This document shows positions 47,986 through 60,279 of a stretch of DNA of 64,000 nucleotides, piece by piece. Origin of the DNA: Phylloscopus collybita (lineage: Eukaryota; Chordata; Aves; Passeriformes; Phylloscopidae); assembly GCA_027886175.1 (NCBI GenBank), contig JAJNNQ010000006.1, positions 4,960,001 through 5,024,000 of the forward strand, in the 5' to 3' direction. How positions within the stretch are numbered: position 1 is the first letter of the stretch; each line of letters opens with the position of its first letter. The notes under the pieces were generated by a model. That model was not told where the DNA came from. It ran no database searches and saw only the letters and a program-made list of their open reading frames with translations. A program made the translations under genes and the position numbers.

Positions 47986-50900
47986 TGACATATCAGTGTG
48001 GAGTACTCCAGACAGACAGAAATCCTACCCATGAGAGACACCAGTCATGCTCCATGCAACACCAGGACTTAGACACTTCAGTGTGCTCGGTCAAGCTTGA
48101 TCATCTACCTGTGTCTGCAAAAGCCCTTTCCAACTTAGTCACTCAAGTTATCCTCACTTTTGTATTTACATTCTGCCCTCGCCAAACAAATTTATCATAG
48201 ATATTCAGAAGGGCAGAGGAGGAATGCACTGCCAAATGTCTTGCCTATGATGAAAACTTCATATATGAAACTACAGAAAAACAGCCGGTAAATGATTTAC
48301 TAATGGCTGAAATACATTGCTTCTCTCCCTCTTCTAGTAAAGTGCCAAATTCTATCCAGTAAAATATGCATGTTATGAGAGTGGATGCATAACACAGAAG
48401 TAGGAAGGTGAAAAGAGAATAAAAGTTAATACTTTAATAACACCTTTATTTACATATTTTCCTTTTCCCCCTGTCTTTCTCAAGCTTTCACAAGAAAAAC
48501 AGCTCTGATGCTGTTTTTCACAATTTCTTGTGTGTTTCACATTTTCAAACATCTGAATAAAAGAGGTCTGTGGTATGATGTCCCAACTGACTACATTTTA
48601 ATTCCACTTGATTCCTGGTATCAGTTTATATAGTAACATTTAACATAGTCTCTAATCATTTGAAGCCTTGTACATGTGTACTTGCCAAGATGTTGACCCA
48701 GTAATCCAAATATTGACTGCAGAAATAGTGACTTTATATGTCCTATTATCAACTGGAGAGCTATAAGCCAGTAATTTAGAGCCTGGCTACAAGAAGGCAA
48801 AATGCAAACCTAAATAGACCACACCTTCCTAAAATGTAAACCTAAATACAGCACACCTTTAAGAATAATATAAACATGTTATCCTTTAAACTATGTACCG
48901 AACGTGATTTTCAAAAATCATAGAAGCTGTTAAGTAAATAAATCTTAATTTTTCAAGGGAAATTATTTATTAATTTTGATGGAAGACTTGGACAGATCAA
49001 TTTGCTGAAATTGTCTGCAGTCCAAAGATAATTTCTATTTAAAGCCTGACATTCTACTCTGTATGTCCCCGGAAATCTACCTTATTACTAGGCTGTTGCT
49101 TCCTGGTAAGAAAGTTTTAGAACTATGATGATTACATGGGCTTGAGAAAACTAGGTTCAATTTTCAGCCATTTCCCAGGCTTCATAGCTCTTCTCCAATA
49201 TATACACACCTTTATTTTCCTTATCTAACTTTAAAGTTAGAAGATTTTATCTGAATTTTCTATATAGATTCTCACAATGGTTGGTATATCCTGTCCTAAT
49301 ATTATAGGAATTGTCCTCTGGAAGTGCTTCTTTTCCTTTCTGTAGTAAAATTATTTATAAAGATTGATTTTGTAACTTAGGCAACTAAGCTGAAGATCTA
49401 AAATTAGGAATATGAGCATATTCCTCAAACCTTACTGAGGAAATCTTGATTCTAACCTAGGCAAAGCAACTAAATTTTTTGAATCTAAAATTATCTGAGA
49501 AGGGTAAAAATAATATTTTGTAGACTAGTTTTCAATCTATAAATATTTTTCTTCTGGATATGTCTCAATTTCTTATTTAACATTATTTTTTATGCATATC
49601 ATATGTATGAGTGTTATATTTATGTGTATTCTTTTTGTTTGTATTATTTATATTATTGGTAATTGTTTGTATTAATTTTTGCTCAACACCATCTGTCTGT
49701 CAGTATCCATCTGCCATCTCTAGATTTAGACTTAGATTGCAAGATTTTGGAGCATGATTCATCTTTTTCTTCCCGACCATTACAAGTACTCTTGTACTTC
49801 CTACAATGCCTAGGAAGTCTAGTTCTGAAAGAGTGGCCCACTTAAAAAGGCGATCTACAATCAAAGAATAGTAAAAAAATATCCTTCCTCCAAAGTGGTG
49901 GGATAACAAATAAGTACAGATACACAGATGGCACAGTACAGGGAGGCAATGGGATAAAGTTTGCCAGCTTGATAAGTACTGTATTACAACAACGGCCTTC
50001 TTATTTTTCACTTTTTTCTAGACATAATAAGAAAAAAATGGTTTTACAAGAAACTCCTCTCAGTGAGAGGTATGTCTCAGCACCAAAAAGAAAACCAAAA
50101 AAACCACAAGAAGATGCTTACACAACAGTACAGTGAGCTGGCGAGTGAACTTCAGATGAATGATGGGAGTTACATTATAGAAAATGGAAAAGGTCATGGA
50201 AACCTCCTAAATTGAAAAAAGTCACTTAATTTGTGCCATAAAGGAGCACTAAGAAAATAACACAAAGCTGAGCAGCAAGATGATCAAAGCAATGAGACAG
50301 CAAAATGGTATTTGCAGCAAAATTTCAAATGGCTGTGAGTAAGGCAAACCAACATGGACTGCAGTCAGAGAGGTGGAAAGTACAGTCATGAGAGAGGAAG
50401 CAAAGGTAATTAGAAATGTTTGGACATTTAAATACGGCTTCATTACACAGAACAAACTGCAATTGCTGAAGTAGCAGACTTCAGTAGGCAACCAGTAGGC
50501 AAGATAAGCTCCTGGAAAATCTACATTATTGGTCACATTTAAGCATTATTAATAGAAGAAAATAATTAGTCAGCAAAAACTCTCTATGCAGGGGTTTGTT
50601 GCAGAAGTACATAGTAGTACATACACTGTCCATGCACATCCCTATCAGCCTGATGACCATTTCTTGATTCTGATTCTTTTATGGGCAGACCAGATGAAAG
50701 TGTCATTCTGAACTTCTTAGATTATTTTAGCTGTCCCAGTGTCTTCGGTAATTTATAAGATTTTTCCATTCCTGCTATGCATTATTTAAATTTGTGAGTC
50801 ATTTTGAGTTAAAGACAGAAACTGAGTAAGAGACTTGGTAAAAAATACAGATTTACTGTACTTACCCGGCGTGTCTCCTCTTCTTTGCTACATTTATTTA

Positions 50901-51304
50901 TGATAGAGAACATGTGAAAATTATTTCTGTAGGTCTTAGATTCACTTATTCATGGATCCCTTGTTCACATTCAGTTTCCTCCCTGAGTAGCAGAATCTGC
51001 AAAAGACAGTTCAGAGATAGTTTGCAACAATTACATATAGAAATGTTCATTAACAAAAATGAAACAGCTACACTCACCACATTCCAACTAGCATCTCATA
51101 ATCCTGAAAACATTTTTTTTCATTGAAATTTATATGGACTTCTAATTAAAAATATAGTCAAATCTGCTGTAAGTGTATTGGACTGAGAAATAGATGTGTT
51201 TTGGCTTTAATGTGCAATAAATCAGAACAATGTAGATGCTTAAAAGCAGAAGACACAAGGTTAAGGACTTGACTCTATTGACTCAATCCTCAGGAAAAGG
51301 TGAA

Positions 51305-52055
51305 TCTGAGCTATATCACAGAATTGCTGAAGTTAGAAGGGACTTCAAGATCATCTCATCCATCTCCCTGATGAAGCAGGGCCACCTAGACCTGATTACA
51401 CAGGATCATGTCCAGACAGCTTTTGAATATTTCCAAGAATGAAGATTCCACAATACCCTTGGGCAACCCATGCCACTGCTCAGTGACCTTCACACTGAAA
51501 AAGTGTTTTCTGATGTTTAGATTGAATCACGTGTATTTCAGTTTGTGCCCATTTCCTCTGTTCCTGTCACTGGACACCACAGCCTTTTCCCACCCTTCTT
51601 TCAGCCATGTGTATGTGTTAATAAGATCCCAATGAGCTAAGATCCCCAGTCCTCTACAGGCTGAACAGTTTCAGTTTTCTCAGCCTTTCATCGTAGGAGA
51701 GGTGCTCCAGTCCTTTAACCATCTTAATGACCCTTCTTTGCAGTCTCAACATGTCTTTCTTGTACTGAGCAATGCAAAGCTGGACAGAGCACTCCAGGCA
51801 TGGTCTCACCAAGGGCTGAGTTTGGGGGAAGGATTACGTGTAGGCATCATATGCAGCCCAGGGTAGCAATACTCTTGTGAGTGTCAATAACACCATTTTG
51901 GTTCATGGTGCCCAACTGGATCCCTAGGTCCTTTTCTGCCAAGCTCCTTCCCAGTTGGATGGCCCCAGACTGTACTGGTGCATGGAACTGTTTCTCTCCA
52001 GGTGCAGGACCTGGCATGTCTTCTTGTTGAACTGATCCCTGGAGGTAGTAATCCT
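51305..52055 (-). mobile_element. CR1 LINE 3' part, minus strand
   Basis: Read on the minus strand, the right end encodes the late part of CR1 ORF2. TTCAACAAGAAGACATG... is the FNK-x-x-C-x-VLHL segment. The frame at 51847-52065 gives SLAEKDLG and ends in a TLGCI-like segment, where bird CR1 has SLAEKDLGV and ILGCI. Further on come the segments for the last part of the protein and the 3' untranslated region. The left edge (CACAGAATTGCTGAAG, then AGAAGGGACTTCAAGATCA) is the CR1 3' terminus in antisense. Stops and indels show it is inactive. Confidence 0.9.
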
Positions 52056-52079
52056 GTTTAGTCACTAGTTTTCAATCTT

Positions 52080-52375
52080 TCTCTTTTCCCAAAACTTTCA
52101 TTTACATTGACGGTGGGGACGAACACTGACTGCTGCTATTCTGCAGATGGTGTGTGAAGCTTTTCAAGATGCTGAGTCTCAGTGACAATCTCTCATTTTC
52201 TTCTTCTCTGATGCTCATTTCTGCTCTTAATTCCTCCACTTGCAGGAGCAGCTCCTCCATGATGGCAAACCTTCCCCACAGCATAGAAGTGCATCTCTTG
52301 TGGAATTCCTTCCATCCTCAAACTAGTAGGGCTGATTCTGCTGCCTGAGATTTAGTTTGTGATGAAGCCTCTACC
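52080..52375 (-). mobile_element. CR1 ORF1-like fragment with coiled coil, minus strand
   Basis: The minus-strand frame at 52102-52284 reads MEELLLQVEELRAEMSIREE followed by ENERLSLRLSIL. Leucines and isoleucines are spaced in heptads as in a coiled coil. This resembles the coiled-coil part of avian CR1 ORF1 as I remember it, and the rest of the block (GAGCAGCTCCTCCATGATGG, GTGGAATTCCTTCCATCCTC) is consistent. It lies just 5' of the ORF2 end in the same orientation, about 25 bases away, whereas in a full CR1 these regions are some kilobases apart. It is therefore either one internally deleted CR1 or two adjacent fragments. A chance or host-gene coiled coil cannot be ruled out from sequence alone. 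Confidence 0.5.
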
Positions 52376-53035
52376 CTTGCAGGGACAGCTACTGTAACAC
52401 CTGCAGAGAAAAGTGCCCTATGACGTTACCACCATGTGTGAGACTAGTACAGCAACAGAATTTCACATGAGGTCCCCTTTCACACCCCCTTCTTTTATCC
52501 TTCTGCTCAAACTGCAGTGTGTGTTGGCCTTCTCTGTTAGCTAATGTTAGCACGTTAAATCTATATATTCTAATCTCAGGTCATCAAAAGATACAACTGT
52601 TCCCAGCATAAATCAGAATATAATTTTATATTCTTGAAGCATTAAAGAAACCCTTGCTGCTTAGCTTTGAATAGGTCTCTCTCTGTTTTACGTACTATTA
52701 CTAGACCTTGTATAAGAAAAGAATCTGTTCTTCATGACTCTATGTCTGAAAGTCCACTGAGAAGCTCAATTACTTTGACGATTACTTTGATACAGGTATA
52801 AGAGTGAGTTTTCACACCTATATATCATTAAGTTAGCAGGAAATGTGTGAATCCCTTCATTTCAGTCTTTTCTTAAGCCTACTTAGAGAAACCTCAAAGA
52901 AGTGTTGTCTCTTCCTACTGAACCTCAGCCTCTCTGTGTCACTGAGTGTTCGGTCACCCGGGTGACCACAGGTCCTGGTCACCCCAGGTCCCTGAGCCCT
53001 TTATTATTACTGCAGAAGGTCAGCAGTTCACAGCT
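52376..53035. other. Non-coding spacer with a GGTCA palindrome
   Basis: Unclassified sequence. It includes a perfect 16-bp palindrome at 52952-52967, followed by a further GGTCACC and AGGTCC within 35 bases. The last 150 bases may be the outer part of the LTR-like repeat that follows. Confidence 0.4.
52952..52967. other. 16-bp perfect palindrome GGTCACCCGGGTGACC
   Basis: Fully self-complementary, with GGTCA half-sites in inverted orientation spaced by six bases and two CpG-containing neighbours. A third GGTCAC begins at about 52978. The sequence resembles nuclear-receptor half-sites. Function is unproven. Confidence 0.6.
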
Positions 53036-53481
53036 CCTTGTTGATGTTGAGGACCTAGAAATAAAACAACACACTTTTGAGACAATATTAGTATAGGAGG
53101 TAATATAAAGGCTTGGAGGCTTTATTGGAGGTGTCCAAGGGGCAGATACGGAAAATGTCCACTCTCACAGGGTGAATACAGTTTTACATGCTTAGAAAAT
53201 TAGCATAACTTGCAAAAATCCCCAATAAATGGTGAGGTAATCCTTCCTTGGTTCAAATCCTTTTCTAAATCCTCCCCTCTTAGAAAGGACCTAAACTTTG
53301 TTTATGAAAATGTGTCTCAAAGACCTGGTTTCAGCTTTGGCTCCCAGGAAGAATCAGGATAGGATAGGGGCCTTGGAGCCCCAGCTTGGAGCATCTGGAA
53401 TGTTTTGTCTTTCTGCCCATCAGGGTAGGGAAAAGTACTGGGGCTAGATAGGAACTATATAACTATACAACAATAAAGCTA

Positions 53482-53547
<66 letters not shown>

Positions 53548-53690
53548 GAAGGAAACCCAACAGCAAAAATCATTCCAGCATCATTGTCTCCAACCACTCA
53601 GAGCTCAGCCTGCAGCTGGCTCTGTATCTGCACCTTGACCTGCCTGCCCTGAAGGTATTCCTCAACAGAGTAATTTTGATAAGGTAGAAT
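53036..53690 (-). mobile_element. Probable LTR-type repeat, minus strand, split by microsatellite
   Basis: A TTTATT at 53121-53126 gives an AATAAA on the minus strand near the left end. To its right come CTCACAGGGTGAATACAG, TCCTCCCCTCTTAGAAAGG, CAGGAAGAATCAGGATAGG and, beyond the AC/AT tract, CTCAGAGCTCAGCCTGCAG and CCTGCCCTGAAGG. From memory this order matches a bird endogenous-retrovirus LTR or adjoining segment in antisense. The dinucleotide tract at 53484-53546 lies inside it and has probably grown from an internal CACATATA. Ends and target duplication were not resolved. Confidence 0.5.
53484..53546. repeat. (AC)n(AT)n compound microsatellite
   Basis: About 30 bases of uninterrupted AC repeat pass directly into about 28 bases of AT repeat, ending TACACATG. 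Compound AC/AT tracts are prone to slippage and to non-B structure. Confidence 0.95.
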
Positions 53691-53767
53691 TAAAGTAGAG
53701 GAAATATTTAAAAAAAAAAAAATCAGTAAAAGAAACAGTAAAAAAAACGGGGAGATATTAAGGATAA

Positions 53768-53768
<1 letters not shown>

Positions 53769-53812
<44 letters not shown>
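53769..53812. repeat. Poly(A), 44 consecutive A
   Basis: An unbroken run of 44 A residues, far longer than any other homopolymer in the window. It follows two shorter A-runs at 53710-53722 and 53741-53747. It could be a retroposon tail or an expanded mononucleotide repeat. Exact length in a draft assembly is unreliable. Confidence 0.95.
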
Positions 53813-53816
<4 letters not shown>

Positions 53817-56800
53817 AATTAAGGGAAAATAAAATGTCTGAGAATCCGAGTTATGATAAAACCTACAAGGAAAGCTAAACATCTGGAGAGTTAAACAGAC
53901 TTGTCATCCAAACTAAGTCATTCCTGCTTCTGTAGACTTGTGACTCTCTCACCCTCTTTGCTGTTAAATACAATATAAAGCATGCTTACCAAACCCACAG
54001 GTTGTGTGAATTGTTGACTCATTTTTAAATCAAAGGATATTTTTCTCTTTATAAATAATAAAGCACAAGTACAGCTTCTTTCGCTTGTGGAGATGCATAT
54101 GAATTCCTCAGTGCTACCTCAAGTTATGTTAAGATGGCAGCTTCCAGATCATTTTCTTCCAATGGAATATTCATCATGCAGATGATCCCCAGCTACAGTG
54201 TGACATTTGTAAACTTCAGTATGAAACCTCAGGGTCTCTGTGGCTTCCTTCAACCCTCTGCCAAGAGCAGGCAGATGGAGAGGGCCTTACTTGTGTTACA
54301 GATCTGACAGCTGCCACCACCACCATCATGAATCCCACTGTTACTTCTGGTGCTGAGAAGACCAGTTGTCTGGATGAATGAACAGAGTTGTTTCCAAACA
54401 GGGATATTAAGGTGACAGAAAGACTTTTGGAGACATGGTTGTGGAGACACAGCCTTCATCATCAGCAAGGGCATTGCCATTCTTCCTCACCTCATTCCCA
54501 GCAAGAACAAGCTACTGGCTCCAAAGGCCATAACAGAAAAGATGTTCTGAAATTTTGCATCAGATATATGCATCAAACTGTTTTATTTTTTAGTTTTTCT
54601 TCTATTTTCTTCATATTTCTTTATCATAAAATGCCTACTACTGACATTATCTACCTTCCTCTAGTCTTTTAGTGAGAATATGTTCTCCTCTGAGGGACAA
54701 ATGGGAGGTTCAGATTTTACCAGCTGGACAGCTGGATGGGTTCTGTCTGGACATCACATGAGATCCAGAAAGTCCATGCATGAAAATGATTATAGGTTCT
54801 AAGGGAGATATATGCCTTTCTGGACTGGCAACTGGAGGACAGTCAGGTTAATTTGAAATCACTCAGATGCCCATGTTTAGATAGCTGAAAGAATAGGAGA
54901 GAATTCAGCTGCAGCAGTAGGTTTTTACTGGAAGGACTTTGCATGTGATGAAAGTAGGTTTCTTAAATGCCCATTGTGATTCATCAAGAGAAAGGGATTT
55001 ACCTCGACAGTGAAGTGACACCACTATGTATTGCCACTGGAAAATCCTAAACCAGACCTTTTCTTCTAGTGAGATCAACATGCACCTCAGCTCTTGGTTT
55101 CATCTCACTTAATTTTAAGAACTTATTTAATTCACACCAGAAGAGTAAAAGATAGGGATGAGATATAAACAATTGGATGTATGGAAAAGTAGTAACATAG
55201 AAAAACACTGATTAGAAACCCTGAAATATTTCCAAATAGGTGCAATTTGTTAGCCTAAAGGAAGGTTTTACAATTAGAGGGGCCCAATAAAATATGGGCC
55301 ATTTTCATGAATCTAGGCAATGACTGGCATATGGAATTGTAAACCTAATCCTCTGTTAGGCTGTGGGTGTCTCTATGTCAGTTGTGTTTGTTGTTTCCTT
55401 CCTGTCTTCAACACAGTTGCAATTGGTTCAGGTTCTGCTTCTACTTTATAAATTAATCTAACAAACCCTATGATTCACTAGAGAATGACATGGGCTACCT
55501 TCAAGACATGAAACTGCATGACATGAAGTCTTCTGGTCATTCTCCTGTGGGATTTACTATAGCACAAAGCCTCACTACTGTAGGAGATTAACTTAATTGC
55601 TGTCATGAAATGCCTTTATCACACCAGGGAAAGTTGTATTAATATAATTGATGTCTTCCTCTTGAATGTAGAATAATGATTATTATGATATCTTATCTAA
55701 TCCTTATCAAACTTGAACAAACTGCTCTTGTAACTTTATTTCCTGTTGCTTTACTGGTAAGAACAGTAAGAGATCTGTACTTTCACACTTTCCCTCAAGT
55801 GCAGAAACTGAAAGAAGACAGAGTAAGGTTAAAAACTAGAGTTCATGGTGGGAGATGAAATTTAAATCAACAGAGATTGAGACACTAATAGCTTGTAGGG
55901 AGAGATTATATGGTTCATGGGACAAACCCCTAATAAGTTATTTTATTTATTTTTCTCCATTAAAAGGATACTTTGTGGCATGTGGATGCATAATAAAAGC
56001 ATAGATATACTAATTTATATAAGAAAGAGTATGCTTTTGTGTGTGTATGCATACTGTGCATGTTTGTTTATATTTCATATACATAAATATAACTTATAAT
56101 TGCATCTAAATGCATTATTTGTATATTTAAAATTCTGTGTCTTTAAATTTATGTTATGAGCTAATGTATATTTGTATGACATATAAAGGGCAGATATCAT
56201 TATGTCTCTTGGATATGTATATATAAAGTTTAATTTGATAGCACTGGTGAATCTGAGCATGGTCTTACTGGCCTCTAGACTATGTAATGTAGAAAGAGCA
56301 GAACTGCTCTTGAAAGGCTTATGATCTCAATATTCAAGGCAAGTAAAGAAAAATGGTAGCAAGCTAATACGGATTTTTAACGAAAAAAAAAAAAAAGAGA
56401 GAGTGTACAGTGTGTCCTTATTTACTTTTCACATGGTAACCTCACCGCCCACTCTCCTTTGTCTTGCTGCCTCGCCAAGTCTGCCGCACAGTCTTGATTT
56501 ATGACAAGTTCTCTCCTGTTTTATTACCGGCTGTGAGGAAACACTGCCTCTCTTTGAACACTGCATGCTTTAAAATAGTCAAAAATAGGCAACTTACTAT
56601 ATTTGTCCAACACAAAGTTCCTAGCACTTCCTACCCTGTAAGGGTGGGAGAATTTCTCTTGTGCCCCTTACAATACTCCTGTACACAAGTGCAGCTTCTC
56701 ATACCTATGTGCTCAGTATTATTATTCCATACAAATGAATGGTAAGCCTGCAAATCACATGATTCCAGTATGTTTTGAAATAAAATAGATTTATTAAATA

Positions 56801-58186
56801 CAGACTATCCTCTCCTTTTCATTACTAGTCATTTAGCCTGTGAAGCAGTCCTTGAAAGGGAAGAGAAAACATATGACAACTAGTAATTTGCAAGAGCTGG
56901 ATCTGCTTCAGTGAACAATAGCATTACCTGAGATAGTCTCGAGGTCCAATAGTGAGCTCATAGGTCAGACAATACCAGACCTTCTTCAAATAACAGAATG
57001 GCTTCTCTCAGGAACTTTGTATTTCTGTAAAATCTATGTGTCATCTTGCTCAAACAAGTAGAGAGAAGGCAGGAAATACAGAGAATGAGAATCCTGTGGA
57101 AGAATACAATAGAAGGAAAAGAAATCATTTTAATCTCTCTGGACCTAACTAATTATGAAGAGAAAAAGACTGATGCCTACAGTTTAAGTAAATCATTAGT
57201 AATTTTCTGCAGTAAGAGAAATAGCTGAGTTCACAGAGATGTTAAAAAGATTTAAGATCATAAGTGCCTGAGTGCAAAGTAAGACATAGTAGGAAATACT
57301 CTTTAAAGGCAAATGCAGTGGCAAAAACTCCCTATTGCTTTTAACAGATAATAAATGGGACTCCTCTGAGTTAACTTTTCATGTGTACATTTCAGGAAAA
57401 TGGCAAGGACTTTTTTTTTCAGAAGACTCGGGTAGGGAGGGATATTAACCAGAACAATGATAGTTTAAATTATTCTGCAAGATATGACAGGGATATAATG
57501 AAATACTGCAGAGACTTATGACTTCACCATGCAGATATTGTGTGTATGTAACACAAAAGGTTAAGGGTCCTTTAAAGCTAAAATTAGGAAAAAATGAAGC
57601 AGAAAGATTTGACATGTGGCTCTTAAAATGAAGATGGACCTGATATAACTTTAATAGATCTAGATTCCACTATTAATACAGTAAGTACACTTAGTAGAAG
57701 CATGATGATAAGATATACACTGTCATTGTTAATACATTAATCTTAGAGAAAATGTAAACAGCACTAAGTGGAATTATATGTCTATCTACAAAGACAGGTG
57801 GGTTGAAATCTAATTAATGTCTTTTATACTTCAAGCATTTCTTGAAAATATCTGAAAGCTAACATGAGTATTCCTGCAAATCCTTCTAAAAATATTTATT
57901 GAAAATAAATTAAAAATGCTAGTATTCTTTGTGCTACTTACAATATTTCTATGGATTGTTTCTTGCAATTTTTTTCTATTCAGTCAAGATGTAGAACTCT
58001 ACATGTTTTATGAGCTTTGTCACCAGACCACTAACCATGTGTGTTTGCATGACAAAATGTAACAATTTGCAGGTCAAATTTATTCACTGAAGAAAAAATC
58101 TTATTATTTATATTTTGGCTTCTTAATTATTTTTTATTATGCTTTGAAAAAGAAAAAAAAAAAATTTCCATATTTGTTTTCTGTAA
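53813..58186. other. AT-rich non-coding DNA, no gene seen
   Basis: Ordinary sequence with a TGTG/TATA-rich zone at 56020-56110 and an A-run followed by GAGAGAG at about 56383-56404. Frames of up to 94 codons occur on both strands without recognisable domains. Confidence 0.55.
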
Positions 58187-58211
58187 GTTTTTGTTGTTGT
58201 TGTTGTTGTTT
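58187..58211. repeat. (TTG)n tract
   Basis: About seven consecutive TTG units after a T-run, followed by T/G-rich sequence. Confidence 0.85.
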
Positions 58212-58362
58212 TGGTTGGGTTTTTTGTATAGCTATGCTTCTCAGCATGCAGATAAATATCCTATCTCTCTAGTATGGAACATTCGACAACAAGTATTTCC
58301 ACGTCCAGATGGAAAGGACAGGATTTCAGACATATATTTCCAGCCTGTTGCCTATAATTTTG

Positions 58363-58440
58363 TAGGCCCTGATTCAAGCATGCATTCAAGATTTATTTTT
58401 AAGCATCTGCTTTCATGTCATTAAGCACATGTTTAAGTCT
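58363..58440. repeat. Possible ancient amniote interspersed-repeat motif
   Basis: AGGCCCTGATTCAAGCATGC is followed by TTTTTAAGCATCTGCTTTCA and TTAAGCACATGTTTAAGTC. This GGCCCTGATTCA plus repeated TAAGCA(C/T)(A/G)TG wording is familiar from old self-complementary repeats of birds, turtles and crocodilians. Class and name are uncertain. Confidence 0.4.
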
Positions 58441-59265
58441 TCTCTTGAAAAGGGATGCCTTCCAGAAAAGAGATCTAGAGTGATGCTACTGTTTGCTCCT
58501 GACACTGAATTGAGTTAATGGGTCTTGCAAACTGCAATTTAGGAAAAAAAACTTTCTTACTTTCAAATTAGCTTGCTACATTTTCTTTCTCTCTCTTTTT
58601 TTAAGAGAATGAAAGCATTCATGAGACTTTCAATTGTATGTTACATGCCTCCTTCTCTGTTCTCATTGTTTTCTATTTGTTCTAATGCTATCTGCTGTTC
58701 TCACACAGGGTTTGAATATTATTGATTCCCTTAAACTTTAAAACATGAAGGTGAGTTCAGTGAGAACAGCTGATTTTCTTCCTCATGTTATATATTAATA
58801 ATACTTCTGTTGCTTTTGCTTGCAGCTCTTGGAGTCATCACACCTTTTCTTTTTGTAAGCAGCCAAAGAAGTGGTGTTATAACCATCAGACCAATTGTAG
58901 CTGCTAAAATATTTAATAAAGTAGGAGTGCATAGGACTGTTCTAGTCTACCTAAATCAATGGCAGAACTGCAGCTTGGAAGACTACATTGATTAAATTCA
59001 CAACTAGAAGTCCAGTTGTCTGCTATCTCTAGAGAGGTCTTTTGTCCTAAGATTAACCTGATTTTAGAAATACAAAATTTTGGCAAATTTTGACCATAAA
59101 ATTTGAGAAGCATTAAGAAGAAGAATAATGAAAGTCACATCAGTTAATGAGGGAAAATATACACAGTTTTAAAAAACATGAAATAAAAAAAAAGTTGGGC
59201 ACTATCTGTCAGCCTTATCTCTGTGATAAGTAAATTCCACTAAATTTAAGATGCATGTATTTGGC
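58441..59265. other. AT-rich non-coding DNA, no gene seen
   Basis: Ordinary A/T-rich sequence between the old repeat motif and the CR1 copy. Open frames of about 60 codons have no domain. Confidence 0.5.
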
Positions 59266-59269
59266 TGAT

Positions 59270-60250
59270 GGACTGTTAGATGGGTAACAAAATGACTGGA
59301 TGGCCATGTCCAAAAGGTTATCATGAATGGCTCAACATCCAAGTGGAGATCAGTAATGTATCATGTCTCTCAAAGGGCCATACTGGGACCAATACTCTTC
59401 ATGACCAACACTCCATCAGTGATGTGGACCTGGGATTGAGTGCACTCCCAGCAAGCCTGCAGATGATGGGGCAGCTGATCTGCGTGAGTGAGGGGATGCC
59501 ATCCAGGGAGGCCCTGACAGGCTTGAGGAGTGGCTCCACATAAATATCATGAAGTTCAACAAAACAAACACAAGGTCCTGCACCAGGGTTGAGACTGCCC
59601 AGTAACAGACTGAGGCATAAATGAAATAAGAGCATCCCTGTAAGGAAATACTTGGGGATAATGGTGGGTGAAAAATTGAACATAAACTTTCCCTGTGGCC
59701 AGAAAAATGAACTATATTATGCGTTGTGTAAAAAAAGTGTGGTCAGCAGGTCAAGAGAAGTGATTCTTCCCCCTCTCCTCTGCTCTTGTGAGAACTCACC
59801 AGCAGCAATGCATTGAGCTTGGGGCTTCCCAACAAAAGATATGGATATGTTGGGGCATGTCCAGAAGAGGAATATGAAAATGGTCAGAATGCTGTAGCAT
59901 CTCTCCCGTGAAAATAGGTTGAGACATTCAACCTAGAGCAAAGAAGGCTCTAGGGACACCCTGGTGTAGCCCTTCAATATGTAAAGGGGAATTCTACAAA
60001 GGAGAAGACCTTCTATCAGAGCCTCAAAGCCACAAAAGAAGAGGCAGCATTTTTAAATGAAAGAAAGTAGGATTAGACTGAAAATAAAGAATAATATTTT
60101 TTTGATGTGAGTAGTTAAACAGTACAAAAGGCTGTCTAGAGAAGTTGTGGATGTCCTATCACTGCATGTGCTCCAGGTTTGATTAGGGTGGAGGAGGTTT
60201 TTTGTAATCTCGTTGCTCTTTGTCACAGGCAGAATGGGAGTTTCAGACAA
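59270..60250 (+). mobile_element. CR1 LINE, ORF2 end and 3' part, plus strand
   Basis: A long but decayed CR1 copy. The early part keeps GAGATCAGTAATGTATCATG and TACTGGGACCAATACTCTTC (the SGVPQGSVLGP region). The catalytic box survives as ADD at 59459-59467 with the preceding Phe codon changed to Pro. ATGAAGTTCAACAAAACAAA followed by GGTCCTGCACC is the FNK-x-x-x-x-VLH segment. Later landmarks are CCTCTGCTCTTGTGAGAACT, CATGTCCAGAAGAGG, AGCAAAGAAGGCTCTAGGG and AGAGAAGTTGTGGATGTCC. Frameshifts are frequent. The 87- and 94-codon frames here are shadows. It is 5'-truncated and inactive. The extreme 3' tail is not clear. Confidence 0.88.
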
Positions 60251-60279
60251 AGTTTGTTAGAGAGGGCCTCCAACTGAGC

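Larger units (their letters stand above)
43201..51300. other. AT-rich non-coding DNA, no gene seen
   Basis: About 8 kb of ordinary sequence. Open frames of up to 103 codons occur on both strands without recognisable domains. An acceptor-like TTTTTCTCCTCAG ends near 47678, but the frame behind it is not convincing. An A/CAA-rich tract lies at 46572-46638 and a perfect 8-bp-arm hairpin at 47968-47985. Confidence 0.5.

Noticed and set aside
53598..53882. 94-codon minus frame with poly-Phe
   Set aside because: It is produced by the 44-A run read on the opposite strand.
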